Of a stretch of DNA of 28,085 nt, positions 1-8,655 are shown in pieces. Positions within the stretch are counted from its first letter, which is position 1; every line of letters starts with the position of its first letter. The DNA is from Treponema sp. (lineage in GTDB: Bacteria > Spirochaetota > Spirochaetia > Treponematales > Treponemataceae). The translations under genes were made by a program, and so were the position numbers. Under the pieces are notes generated by a model. It was given only the letters and a program-made list of their open reading frames with translations. It was not told the DNA's origin and made no database searches. The stretch covers positions 1 through 28,085 of the forward strand of contig JAILNY010000137.1 in NCBI GenBank assembly GCA_024691105.1, written 5' to 3'.

Positions 1-3000
1 GTGTGTGCATAAATTGCACCACCCTTTTCAACTGCAGTACAATTTGTAAACGTGCAGCTTACAATTCCGTCAACAGGACTACCAACTGCTTCACACGGCA
101 AATCTATAGCACCACCATTTTTTGCATGACAATTTTCAAAGGTACAGTTATACATTCTCAGATAATTTGAACTGCTTCTCACCGCAAGGGCTCCGCCATT
201 ATTCTTGTTTGTATAATTTTTAATAGTCATGTTAAAGTAGTAATAGGAATATGATTTAACAAGCGAAGTCGTACCTATAGTGTTATCTCCATCAAGTACA
301 AGATTTCCACTATCCACTCCTCCAAATGAAACTTCATTGCTCAAAAGGAACATAGGCTGATTTAATGGAATATCATCAGACCTGATAATAGTAACTGTCT
401 TTCCTTGAGGAACATTAAATGTCATATCTGTAAACTGCGCCGTTGCAAGTACTGTAAGCTCAGTTCCCGTCATATTGTCTATAGCAGACTGTAAATCTGT
501 CATGTTCGACACAGCCTGCGGCGGCTCAATTCCGTAAATCGTAAAATCCTTAGAATGTGGAATACCCATATAAGTTGCAGTTACATGCAGCGTAAAGGTA
601 TCGGTATACATAAGAGTATTTGGAATTGTAATCTGGTTATCGCTTACACTTGGAGCGCGACTTCCTGTAAGTTCACTTCCACACAAAAGTTTAGCAGACC
701 ATGTAATTTTTGCTTCCTGCCCGTTTATCTCATAGAACTTTGTCGTTCCGTTTACAACAGACTGTCTAGACTCAACAAAGGTAAGATCAGTATTTCCAAG
801 CTTGACAACAGGAGTAACCGTAAATACCTTTTTGTGACCTACATAGAATTTATGTTTACCGTCAGCTTCATCAGCACGGTTCATTTCAAAATCAAAGTTA
901 AAATCAAGCGCCGTATAAACGCCGGCACCCGCTTTAGCAAAGGCCGCTTCGCCACCTTCTTCGATTACAGGATAAGAATCAGTTCCTTCTGTAACATCAC
1001 ACTTAAAGACCTTACCCGGTAAATCGGTATTAGTACCGCTTCCGTCAAGTGCATAAGCATAACCGCTTGTAAATGCCACAGGAGCACCAACATCCGGCCG
1101 AGTTGCGCTCGTATAATTTTTTGCAATCTTAATCAGACTGTCTGTAACAGCACCTGTAATATTAACAGTCTTGTCACACGCAATATAAAAATTAGAGCCT
1201 GTAGTTCCGTCAGAGAGGTAATTTGAATTTACAGTATTTGTATTTTGAATATTTACAGTTCCGTCGCCGTAATAAATACCGGCACCAGTTTCTGTTGCAG
1301 TATTACCTGTGATTGTTGCTCCATATAAATTAAGAATACTATTTGAAACTTCAGCCGAAATATAAATTCCCGCTCCCCGCTTTGCATTATTCTGAGTAAT
1401 CGAAGTTCCATTCTTAACAGTCACTTCAGAACCCTTAATATAAATTCCTGCACCATTTTGATCAGAACCAGAATAACCGCCGCAGATTTTAACGTTATCA
1501 AGAACAACCTGAACATCACTTCCGTTCACATACATTACGCGGCCGTGAACGCTGCTTTGTTCTGAGCGTGCAGCATCAAGCTTGTGACCGTTTCCGTTAA
1601 CCGTAATCTTAAGTTTTTCTGGAGAAGTAATTTCACTTCCCTTATAAAAATATGCAAGCGCTTTTTTATTCTGTTCAACAAAATCTGTGTCTGTTCCCGT
1701 AAGGTCAGACTGAAGATAAATATTGTAGCCTTCATCAAAAAACTCTGTAACAGCGTCAGAACGAATTTCGTCAATACATTTTTGGATTGAATTATACGGA
1801 TTATTTCTAGAACCGTTTCCGTTAGCAGCACCATTTGCATTAACATAATAAGCAGCACGGCGATAAACAGTAAGTAAATCATCTGCAGTCTGTTTTGAAG
1901 CAAAACCAGAATAACCAGTGCTATCGATAAAAGCATTATAGCAGGCATAGGCTTTTACATAGTACTTTCCTTTTTCAAGAGGAATTGAAACAGGAGCTGT
2001 TTTTGTGCCGCTTGCAATTGCAGATGTCTCGCCGGATTTAAATACTTCATAAACAATCTGCGGCATTTCTGGAGTCATCTCGCCGGTTATTAAACCGTTT
2101 ACAGTTGTTCTTGTCGAAGTTCTGTCATGGCTTATTACAAGATTAAATTTGCCGCTGTTTTCATCTGCATAGTAAGACTCGCCGGAAACAACATTTATCT
2201 GAACAGGATTTAACTGATCTGTTTGCGAAGAAACAGAAACAGTTTTAGAAAAGCCGTAGTCGTCGGCAAGTGTAATTGTATTTCTGATATTAGCATTTTC
2301 TGCTGCATTCGGATCAATGCCTGTCATATAATATAAAGGAATACAGCCGTCAGAAGAAGGACTTAAAGCAACAAAAGTCTGAGCAGAGTTATCAATATTA
2401 TATAAATTTGCGGGCGCAGTAGTCGAAAGTTTAACCTGTCCGCCATCATCGCCTCTTACTGTCACTGAACTTGTCGAAAAGTTAAGTGTATAAAGTTCAC
2501 TTCCAATATAAAGTTTTGTCGTATCTTTTTCGTGAACTGTATTTTTTAGAATCGGAATATTAAAGCAGATTACAAACTGTCCGTTTTCTTGATCTTGTGT
2601 TTTATCGCGCTGAACAACAGCGCCACGGATTCTTGGAGGAGCAGTGTTTACTGTTACAGAAACATGACAGGGAATAAACTCACGTAAAGTTTCACTTTCA
2701 AAAATGTGAATCGTTCCGGAAAGATCTTTCTGTTTTTTGCCGGTAGGATTTCCTTCTGAGTCAAGTTCATCAACACTTCCCATCTCAAGCGCATTTAAAA
2801 AGCTCTGAGAAAAAGTAAGTGTTATTGAATTTCTATCTTCTGTCTGTGTAAATACAAGACTACCGTCAGTCAAAAAATTTGGGTAGGCATCTGCAATTTC
2901 AGGATGATCAAAATCGTACTGACAGGTTATTCTATAGCCTTGTGGATTTCGTAAATAAAAATTGATTTTTTTGTCTTCGTTACTTTCTATACAGTCAATG

Positions 3001-3176
3001 CCAAAAGAGGATTTTCCGATTGAATCTGTTATTACTTTTTTTTCGATTGCAGAGGTTTCTGTGTAATATTCAAGGTATGACTTTACGCCCTTATTAAAAA
3101 GTTCGCACGAAATAAATGAAAAATTTAGAGCTGTACAAACCAGAAAAAATCCGGTATTTCTAAGCCACCTGCGCAT
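1..3176 (-). CDS. Large beta-helix surface lipoprotein (DUF1565/Pmp-like repeats), 3' end outside window
   Basis: The frame is open from an ATG at 3174-3176 to the left edge (1058 codons), so the gene is partial. The N-terminus is a basic stretch, a hydrophobic core and a relaxed spirochaetal lipobox FISC with Cys24, so export and lipidation are inferred. Residues 25-430 look like extracellular beta domains, including a short Fn3/chitobiase-like piece near 360-410. A DUF1565-type motif (YYVNANG...NPYNSIQ) lies near 443-465. Parallel beta-helix rungs with GAGIY repeats follow near 570-640. At the far end (about 1010-1056) are two chlamydial Pmp-style units, FxNC followed by GGAI. This points to a surface-exposed solenoid, possibly an adhesin or a polysaccharide-interacting protein; the substrate is unknown. 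A strong RBS (AGAGGGAA, 9 nt upstream) fixes the start, and it has its own promoter. I am confident of the gene and fold class, not of function. Confidence 0.85.
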   Translation of the reverse strand, partial: MRRWLRNTGFFLVCTALNFSFISCELFNKGVKSYLEYYTETSAIEKKVITDSIGKSSFGIDCIESNEDKKINFYLRNPQGYRITCQYDFDHPEIADAYPNFLTDGSLVFTQTEDRNSITLTFSQSFLNALEMGSVDELDSEGNPTGKKQKDLSGTIHIFESETLREFIPCHVSVTVNTAPPRIRGAVVQRDKTQDQENGQFVICFNIPILKNTVHEKDTTKLYIGSELYTLNFSTSSVTVRGDDGGQVKLSTTAPANLYNIDNSAQTFVALSPSSDGCIPLYYMTGIDPNAAENANIRNTITLADDYGFSKTVSVSSQTDQLNPVQINVVSGESYYADENSGKFNLVISHDRTSTRTTVNGLITGEMTPEMPQIVYEVFKSGETSAIASGTKTAPVSIPLEKGKYYVKAYACYNAFIDSTGYSGFASKQTADDLLTVYRRAAYYVNANGAANGNGSRNNPYNSIQKCIDEIRSDAVTEFFDEGYNIYLQSDLTGTDTDFVEQNKKALAYFYKGSEITSPEKLKITVNGNGHKLDAARSEQSSVHGRVMYVNGSDVQVVLDNVKICGGYSGSDQNGAGIYIKGSEVTVKNGTSITQNNAKRGAGIYISAEVSNSILNLYGATITGNTATETGAGIYYGDGTVNIQNTNTVNSNYLSDGTTGSNFYIACDKTVNITGAVTDSLIKIAKNYTSATRPDVGAPVAFTSGYAYALDGSGTNTDLPGKVFKCDVTEGTDSYPVIEEGGEAAFAKAGAGVYTALDFNFDFEMNRADEADGKHKFYVGHKKVFTVTPVVKLGNTDLTFVESRQSVVNGTTKFYEINGQEAKITWSAKLLCGSELTGSRAPSVSDNQITIPNTLMYTDTFTLHVTATYMGIPHSKDFTIYGIEPPQAVSNMTDLQSAIDNMTGTELTVLATAQFTDMTFNVPQGKTVTIIRSDDIPLNQPMFLLSNEVSFGGVDSGNLVLDGDNTIGTTSLVKSYSYYYFNMTIKNYTNKNNGGALAVRSSSNYLRMYNCTFENCHAKNGGAIDLPCEAVGSPVDGIVSCTFTNCTAVEKGGAIYAH

Positions 3177-3182
3177 AAAGAT

Positions 3183-3218
3183 AAATTCCCTCTTATTCTT
3201 TCTATTATAAGGGAATTT
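3183..3218. repeat. Inverted repeat spanning promoter -10 and RBS of the lipoprotein gene
   Basis: AAATTCCC (3183-3190) and GGGAATTT (3211-3218) are perfect 8-bp arms 20 bp apart. One arm lies in the promoter spacer and the other covers the ribosome binding site. The upstream arm is not transcribed from the predicted start, so a DNA-level operator is more likely than an mRNA hairpin. No cognate regulator is visible in the window. Confidence 0.4.
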
Positions 3219-3232
3219 TTTCTCTGTCGCAA
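3204..3232 (-). promoter_or_regulatory. Sigma-70-type promoter of the lipoprotein gene
   Basis: On the minus strand TTGCGA (3227-3232) is separated by exactly 17 bp from a perfect TATAAT (3204-3209). The predicted start near 3197 gives a leader of about 21 nt that contains the AGAGGGAA ribosome binding site (3186-3193). An inverted repeat overlaps the promoter (listed separately). Confidence 0.6.
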
Positions 3233-3251
3233 TAGTTTTTGACGGGCGCAG

Positions 3252-3284
3252 AAAAAACGATTCCTCTCACAGATGCGCGGATCG
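3252..3284 (-). terminator. Candidate intrinsic terminator after the CAT-like gene
   Basis: Reading the minus strand, CGATCC (3279-3284) pairs with GGAATCG (3258-3264) with one bulged base and a 14-nt loop, and is followed directly by six T residues (3252-3257). It lies 22 bp after the stop of the CAT-like gene and just before the promoter of the lipoprotein gene, where a terminator would be expected. The stem is short, so confidence is moderate. Confidence 0.45.
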
Positions 3285-3305
3285 CGTCAGGTTATGAGTT
3301 TGCGC

Positions 3306-3944
3306 TTAAATCACTTCAAGCTTTGTGATTTCTTCTTCGATCATTTTGTAAAAAGCTTCTATCTGAGAAGGATCAACAAGGCCCTGATGAACCTGAAGGC
3401 TCAACGGCATCATAAGACGGCCTTTAAAATCTTCTTCATAACCGCCCCATGTAATGCGCGGGTTTGAATCCTTTGTATTCATAAAAGGCATTACGACATG
3501 TTCATACGTTCTTGACGGAGCGCCATTCAGATATAAAAAATTAAGTATGTCAGTATTTTCGAGAGAAGTCGGATTTTTTCGGCTTTTTTCGCGCTGCTTG
3601 TCGGCATATTTTAAATATGAATCCCAGTCCATATTATGCTCAAGATAGCAGTAACAGTATGAACCGCCTTCCAAAGGCTCGATATTTGACGAAGTACAAT
3701 TGTCGTATTCAATTATTCCATCGTTATAAATGCGCTGTCTAAACTCAGGAATTCTGTTTGCAACAATTGAAGCAAGATGAATAAACACCGTGTAAAAAGG
3801 AACCTGACGGCGCTCACAAAATTCTACAACTTTTGTAACATCAATTTTTACAGTTATCGAAAAATAAGGACTCTGCATCCTTGAAAATAATTTAAAAGCC
3901 TGCAGTCTTTTGTAAGTTGATAAATCAATAATTCTGCATTCCAT
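3306..3944 (-). CDS. Chloramphenicol acetyltransferase-fold protein lacking the catalytic histidine
   Basis: A 212-residue protein of normal type A CAT length (about 213-220). Family landmarks are visible in order: YKRLQAFKLF near the N-terminus, the FYTVFIHLASIVANRIPEFRQRI segment starting near residue 42, and a C-terminal MPLSLQVH strand followed by LVDP. In true CATs the C-terminal motif is HHxxxDG, with the second His as general base (His195 in CAT III) and Asp four residues later. Here the codons read H-Q-G-L-V-D-P, so the base is Gln and the Gly is Pro. Acetylation of chloramphenicol is therefore unlikely; a diverged acyl-CoA or other ligand role is possible. The start at 3944 is chosen because AGGGGAG lies 7 nt upstream; an in-frame start 30 bp further up has no RBS and falls upstream of the predicted transcription start. 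It has its own promoter and no resistance-gene context. Confidence 0.82.
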   Translation of the reverse strand: MECRIIDLSTYKRLQAFKLFSRMQSPYFSITVKIDVTKVVEFCERRQVPFYTVFIHLASIVANRIPEFRQRIYNDGIIEYDNCTSSNIEPLEGGSYCYCYLEHNMDWDSYLKYADKQREKSRKNPTSLENTDILNFLYLNGAPSRTYEHVVMPFMNTKDSNPRITWGGYEEDFKGRLMMPLSLQVHQGLVDPSQIEAFYKMIEEEITKLEVI

Positions 3945-3965
3945 TTTTTTAACTCCCCTATTAAT

Positions 3966-3994
3966 ATAATACAACTCTTTATAAAAAGTTTCAA
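3966..3994 (-). promoter_or_regulatory. Sigma-70-type promoter of the CAT-like gene
   Basis: Minus-strand TTGAAA (3989-3994), a 17-bp spacer, then TATTAT (3966-3971). The predicted transcription start near 3959 leaves a leader of about 15 nt consisting almost only of the AGGGGAG ribosome binding site and an A-run, which supports the ATG at 3944 as the start codon. Confidence 0.6.
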
Positions 3995-4033
3995 ATAGGA
4001 GTAAAGAATTTTATTCAAACTTCAAACTTTTCA

Positions 4034-7000
4034 TCATACTATCTGACGCGACTTTTCGTTCATGATAAGCATCTGGAGTCTGTTTTCGACATTTGCAAAA
4101 CTTGTATCCGGGTCAAGATCAAGCGGAAGAATCTGTACGTTAGGAAATTCTTCTTTAAGCTTTTTCATAATTCCACGGCCACAGATATGATTTGGCAGAC
4201 ATCCAAACGGCTGTAAAATTACAAACGACTGAACGCCGCGCAATGCGTATTCTTTTATCTCTCCCGGAATCAGCCAGCCTTCTCCTGAGAGGAATGTGCG
4301 GTGCATAATTTCGTCTGTTTCTGCTGCAAGAACCGGAAGCGGAGTTGCCTTTACAAAAAGCGGATGGCGCGCACCCTGCTTTTCGCAAACGCCAAGGGCA
4401 AGGTTAAAAAAGAAATTTGAAACATGATCGATAATTCTTGTTATCTTTGTAAATCCTACGCTCATATTTTTTGATTCAAATATTCGTGCAAGATATTCTC
4501 TCCAGAAGACATTTGCCATACGAGGCAAAATTACTTCAAGACCATTTTCTTCCAGGTAACGTTCAACATGGAAATTTGATCCCGGATGGAACGTTACAAG
4601 ATATTCTCCGGTAACAAAAACGCGCGGACGTGGATTAGAACGGTCATATTTAATTTTGCAGAATTCTGTAATACCTTTTCTAAATTCTTTAAGAGCGGCA
4701 AAAACGCTTTTGTCAATTCCGCGTGCAATATTATCAATAACGCTGTCAAAGACACGATTTGTTTCGCCCTTATTCAATTCATACGGACGAATCTGACGAC
4801 GAAGCTCTTCAAGCACATCCATCATCGTAATTACCCAAAGCATCTTCAGGTTAAACATTGTTCTAAGACGTACACCAGGATGCATATCCTTTGAGTCAAT
4901 CGGGTCAGTAGAAATAATCGGAACGTTTTCAAAGCCCGCCGCATTCAGTGCACGACGCAGCAATGCTGAATAATGCGAAAGACGACAGTCGCCCTGATAC
5001 TTTGCCATTCCGATTGCAACTTTATCGAGCGGATACTTTCCACTTTGCAAAGCAGTAATTGCCTCGCCGATTACCATCTGAGCCGGAAAGCACGTATCGT
5101 TATGAACGTATTTTTTTCCAACCTGAATCTGAGAATTTTCTCCAAGCGAAAGAGGAACTGCCTTTAATTTATAAGTGCGCAAAACTCCGCTTAACAATTT
5201 ACAGAATGCGACAGATACATTTGGAATTAATACAGTGCGCATATCAAGATCATCTTTATAGAATTTTACTGTGTATGCATCCCCTAATTCTTCAAAGCGC
5301 TTCATTGCATTTTTTTCGCGGCGTTCGGTAATTGTTTCGATAAATGATTTTACGCGAATGTTGAGTGAATTTGCCGCTCCGCCTTCATCAAGCTTTAATA
5401 CAAGAGGCGACTTGCCTGAAGTTTCGTTCATAATGCGGATAATTTCGTCAGACAAAATTGCATCGTGTCCGCAGCCAAAACTTACTATCTGAACATATTC
5501 CAAAGCCGGAGACTTTGCCGCAATCAGCGCGCTTGAAAGCATTCGTGTATGAAAGTTATTTGTAACTTCTGCACGCGTGTAACGCAAATCAACATTGTTA
5601 AGTTCCGGAAGTGAATCTACAGTTAAAACCGGAATGTACTGCTTTGTAAACACGCGAGAAAGATCATGGCTTACAAGGGCGTCAGTGTGATACGGGCGGC
5701 CTGCGAGAACGACTGCAAAAGAGCCTTCAGCTGTAACTTTATCGATAATCTTTTGTCCTTCTTCACGAAGCTTTTTCCTGAATTCTTTTAACGCATTATT
5801 TCCCTGCGCAAAGGCTGCAAGAATCTCGGATTTTTTAAGACCATAGTTTTCTGTAAAAAATTTTACAATCTGGTTTTTGCGGTCAGATTCTGAATACCAG
5901 TGGAACATCGGATTATCAAAAGGAACGTTCCAGCGGCGCGAAGGATTTTCTGAATGCGAGATAATTAAAGGATAACCTTTTACAACTGCGCAGACAAAGT
6001 TAGAAGCCTTTGCCTTATCTGTTGCAGGCATTTCCATAACCATCGGCATAAAAATGCGGTATGAATTTTGCGGAAGCTTTTCAAATTGTTTTACTAAATC
6101 CTGAATGTGACCATGCGCAAGCTTTGCCGGAAAACAAACCGTGTCCGACGGAACAAAAGGAATCCCGTTTTCAAACATATCGCGGTTACTCTTGTGCGAC
6201 AAAATTACATCGTAGCCGAGTGAACGGAAGAATGTTGACCAGAACGGCATTGAGTCCCAGTATTCAAGCGTGCGCGGAAGTCCGATTGTAATATTCTTTT
6301 TATCGCCGACCTGTTTACAATCCCATTTTTTAAAGAGGAGCTGTTCACGGATTAAGAACATATCAGGCACGTAGCGCGTTTTTGATTCTGGGATTACGCC
6401 AGGCTTTACAGCCTCCGGAGTTTCTTCAAGACCAGAAACAGCGTCTTCGTCAGCAGGCACAATCACGCCGCTTTCAGCAAGCTCTTCGTCAAGCAAGACT
6501 TCACCGCGCGCGCAGCGGTTTCCTGTGATGTAAGTCGTTCCATTTGAAAACTGAATCAAACTTCTGGCACAGCGGTTTGCGCACTTTATGCAGGTTACGT
6601 TTTCTTTCTGTGTGTAAGAAAGATGTTCGATTGCGTCAAAGCCGATAAAGTGCGATTCGCCGGAATATTCTGCCTGACCGCTTTCGCGCTTTTGCTTTGT
6701 CAAAAGAGCAGCACCAATACAACCCATCTCGCCCGGATATGGCGCGCGCTGAACGTCAACGCCAAGATACTGTTCAAGTGAACGGAGTACCGCATCGTTT
6801 TTAAAAGTTCCACCCTGCACTACAATTTTTTTACCAAGACTGTCGGTATTTGTAATGCGGACAACTTTTGTAAATACGTTTTCTATAATTGAACGGCAAA
6901 GCCCTGCCATAATATCGTTAGGACCACAGCCGTTTTTTTGTTCTGTAATTATTGTACTGTTCATAAAAACAGTACAGCGGCTTCCGAGGGACGCAGGCTT

Positions 7001-8521
7001 TTTAGAAGCAAATGCTGCGTCTGCAATCTTTTCTGTCGGAATTTTTAATGACGATGCAAAGTTTTCAAGGAATGAACCGCAGCCGGATGAACAGGCTTCG
7101 TTGAGCGTAATGTTTGTGATAATACCGTCATCAATCCAGATGCCTTTCATATCCTGACCACCAATGTCGAGAATAAAACTTACATCCGAAACAAAGCGAC
7201 GGGCCGCTGTCGCATGTGCTACAGTTTCTACAGTATGATAGTCAGCACCATAGGCTTTGGCAATCAAAAGTTCACCGTAACCGGTTGTACCAAGACCTAA
7301 GACATTTAATTTTACGCCAAGTGCTTTATATTTTTCGTATAATTCAGAAAGTCCCTGTTTAACAACCTTAATAGGATCTCCCCGGTTGTTTGCATAAAAG
7401 CGGTCAAAGACTTTTTCGTCTTCGCTCATCAATACCATTTTAGAAGTCGTACTTCCGGCATCGATTCCAATGTATACGTTTAAAGTATCGCCGCTTTTTA
7501 CATCAAGAGATGCAAGTTCGGGCATCTTGTGCTCTTCGCGCCAGAGTCGGCATTCTTCGTCTGTTTCAAAATAAGGTTTGGAATTTTTTGAATCGTCTTT
7601 TTGAGTGCGCACAACTCCACCAGAAAGCGCGCTGACCGCATCTTCGATTAAGATAAAATCTGAACGGCAAGCGTTGTCTTCAAGCGCCGCCTTATCTTGC
7701 GACGAGTCAACAGGAAAAAGTTCATCAACTGCAATCGCAGCACCGCGCGCAACAATCGTTTCAGGATGTTCCGGGCGGATTATCTGTTCTTGAGAAAGAT
7801 TTAATTTTTCTGCAAACGCTTTTACAAGAGTGTGATCGTAAGTTAATGGACCGCCTTCAAAAATAATCGGCGGCGCCAGTTCAAGGCCCTGCGCAAGACC
7901 GCCGACAGTCTGTTTTACAATTGCATGAAATGCAGAAAGCGCAATGTCCTCGCGGTGAACGCCCTGATTGAGCATTGACTGAATATCAGTCTTTGCAAAA
8001 ACGCCGCAGCGGCCGGAAATTGAATGCACTTCTGTGCCCTTTGCGGCAAGACCTTCAAATTCTTCGGTCGGAACTTTTAATAGCGAAGCAATCTCGTCAA
8101 TGAACGCACCGGTTCCTCCGGCACAGCTTCCGTTCATGCGCATGTCCGAAGTTACAAGACGACCGTTATCATTATAAAAGAAAATTATCTTGGCATCCTG
8201 ACCGCCAAGCTCAATTGCCGTGCGAGCCTGTGGATAGAGAGTCCGGACCGCTGCGGCGTTTGCGACTACTTCCTGTACATAGTGCGCACCGATTTTATCT
8301 GCGATTGGTTTTCCGCCGGAACCGCAGACAGCGATTCTAAATTTTTGACCAGGAAATTCTTTTGCAACAACACCTAAAAGGCGCTGCGTTGTATTCCACT
8401 GTTCTGCGTGATGTCTCTCGTAATGGTTAAATAAAATTTCATTTTTTTCAGTATCGAGAATCAAGATTTTTACCGTAGTCGAACCTACGTCAATTCCCAT
8501 GCGCAAAACTTTTTCAGCCAA
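4034..8521 (-). CDS. Fused acyl-CoA dehydratase activase / dehydratase-like protein (two BcrAD/BadFG modules plus DUF2229-type modules)
   Basis: 1495 residues. Module 1 (about 6-268) has the ASKHA nucleotide motifs MGIDVGSTTVK and ELGGQDAK, plus Cys133 (GSCAGGTG) and Cys172 (SGRCGVF), which would bridge a [4Fe-4S] cluster in an activator dimer. Module 2 (about 348-610) repeats the set: YIGIDAGSTTSK, DIGGQDMK, Cys477/Cys481 and Cys516. Four Cys (644, 647, 651, 670) follow, spaced like a metal site. Two dehydratase-like halves come next, with related DTVCFPAK (Cys796) and DTCFPAQ (Cys1144) motifs, FGCGHD (Cys1017) and CLPNHICGRG (1441-1450). In the 2-hydroxyacyl-CoA dehydratase family, activators use ATP to inject a low-potential electron into the partner. 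Here both partners sit on one chain; the substrate is unknown. The start is TTG at 8521, with GAGG 7 nt upstream; an internal ATG (residue 8) has no RBS. Monocistronic, cytoplasmic. Confidence 0.88.
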   Translation of the reverse strand: MAEKVLRMGIDVGSTTVKILILDTEKNEILFNHYERHHAEQWNTTQRLLGVVAKEFPGQKFRIAVCGSGGKPIADKIGAHYVQEVVANAAAVRTLYPQARTAIELGGQDAKIIFFYNDNGRLVTSDMRMNGSCAGGTGAFIDEIASLLKVPTEEFEGLAAKGTEVHSISGRCGVFAKTDIQSMLNQGVHREDIALSAFHAIVKQTVGGLAQGLELAPPIIFEGGPLTYDHTLVKAFAEKLNLSQEQIIRPEHPETIVARGAAIAVDELFPVDSSQDKAALEDNACRSDFILIEDAVSALSGGVVRTQKDDSKNSKPYFETDEECRLWREEHKMPELASLDVKSGDTLNVYIGIDAGSTTSKMVLMSEDEKVFDRFYANNRGDPIKVVKQGLSELYEKYKALGVKLNVLGLGTTGYGELLIAKAYGADYHTVETVAHATAARRFVSDVSFILDIGGQDMKGIWIDDGIITNITLNEACSSGCGSFLENFASSLKIPTEKIADAAFASKKPASLGSRCTVFMNSTIITEQKNGCGPNDIMAGLCRSIIENVFTKVVRITNTDSLGKKIVVQGGTFKNDAVLRSLEQYLGVDVQRAPYPGEMGCIGAALLTKQKRESGQAEYSGESHFIGFDAIEHLSYTQKENVTCIKCANRCARSLIQFSNGTTYITGNRCARGEVLLDEELAESGVIVPADEDAVSGLEETPEAVKPGVIPESKTRYVPDMFLIREQLLFKKWDCKQVGDKKNITIGLPRTLEYWDSMPFWSTFFRSLGYDVILSHKSNRDMFENGIPFVPSDTVCFPAKLAHGHIQDLVKQFEKLPQNSYRIFMPMVMEMPATDKAKASNFVCAVVKGYPLIISHSENPSRRWNVPFDNPMFHWYSESDRKNQIVKFFTENYGLKKSEILAAFAQGNNALKEFRKKLREEGQKIIDKVTAEGSFAVVLAGRPYHTDALVSHDLSRVFTKQYIPVLTVDSLPELNNVDLRYTRAEVTNNFHTRMLSSALIAAKSPALEYVQIVSFGCGHDAILSDEIIRIMNETSGKSPLVLKLDEGGAANSLNIRVKSFIETITERREKNAMKRFEELGDAYTVKFYKDDLDMRTVLIPNVSVAFCKLLSGVLRTYKLKAVPLSLGENSQIQVGKKYVHNDTCFPAQMVIGEAITALQSGKYPLDKVAIGMAKYQGDCRLSHYSALLRRALNAAGFENVPIISTDPIDSKDMHPGVRLRTMFNLKMLWVITMMDVLEELRRQIRPYELNKGETNRVFDSVIDNIARGIDKSVFAALKEFRKGITEFCKIKYDRSNPRPRVFVTGEYLVTFHPGSNFHVERYLEENGLEVILPRMANVFWREYLARIFESKNMSVGFTKITRIIDHVSNFFFNLALGVCEKQGARHPLFVKATPLPVLAAETDEIMHRTFLSGEGWLIPGEIKEYALRGVQSFVILQPFGCLPNHICGRGIMKKLKEEFPNVQILPLDLDPDTSFANVENRLQMLIMNEKSRQIV

Positions 8522-8547
8522 AATACAACCTCATTATATATTTTGTC

Positions 8548-8576
8548 ATTATGCCCGAAAAAAGCAAAAATTTCAA
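8548..8576 (-). promoter_or_regulatory. Sigma-70-type promoter of the activase/dehydratase fusion gene
   Basis: Minus-strand TTGAAA (8571-8576), 17-bp spacer, CATAAT (8548-8553). The start falls near 8541, giving a leader of about 20 nt that includes the GAGG ribosome binding site before the TTG codon. It is divergent from, and 43 bp away from, the dnaE promoter. Confidence 0.55.
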
Positions 8577-8619
8577 CGTACCTGAGCGCGTATTACCGGG
8601 CCCGTTCCGCATCGAACCC

Positions 8620-8648
8620 TTGAGAGAAAAGCCGTTCTGGAGTAAAAT
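8620..8648 (+). promoter_or_regulatory. Sigma-70-type promoter of dnaE, placed for a leaderless transcript
   Basis: TTGAGA (8620-8625), 17-bp spacer, TAAAAT (8643-8648). Seven bases downstream is 8655, one base before the dnaE ATG at 8656, so the message would carry essentially no leader. A GGAG lies upstream but inside the promoter, so it would not be transcribed from this site. Confidence 0.55.
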
Positions 8649-8655
8649 ACCATTT

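Noticed and set aside
1535..1948. An open frame of 137 codons on the minus strand inside the lipoprotein gene.
   Set aside because: It is a different frame of the same strand as the large lipoprotein; the main frame has clear protein features and this one has a low-complexity Leu/Ile-rich translation with no RBS.
3306..3944. Chloramphenicol resistance gene.
   Set aside because: The catalytic His of the HHxxxDG motif is Gln, and there is no mobile or resistance context.
3984..4031. Inverted repeat AAAAGTTT / AAACTTTT after the activase fusion gene, considered as a terminator.
   Set aside because: The stem is AT-only with a 32-nt loop and overlaps the promoter of the next gene; too weak to call.
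8551..8655. In-frame upstream extension of dnaE by 35 codons starting at an ATG at 8551.
   Set aside because: It has no ribosome binding site, overlaps the promoter of the divergent gene and the dnaE promoter, and encodes no DnaE-like sequence.
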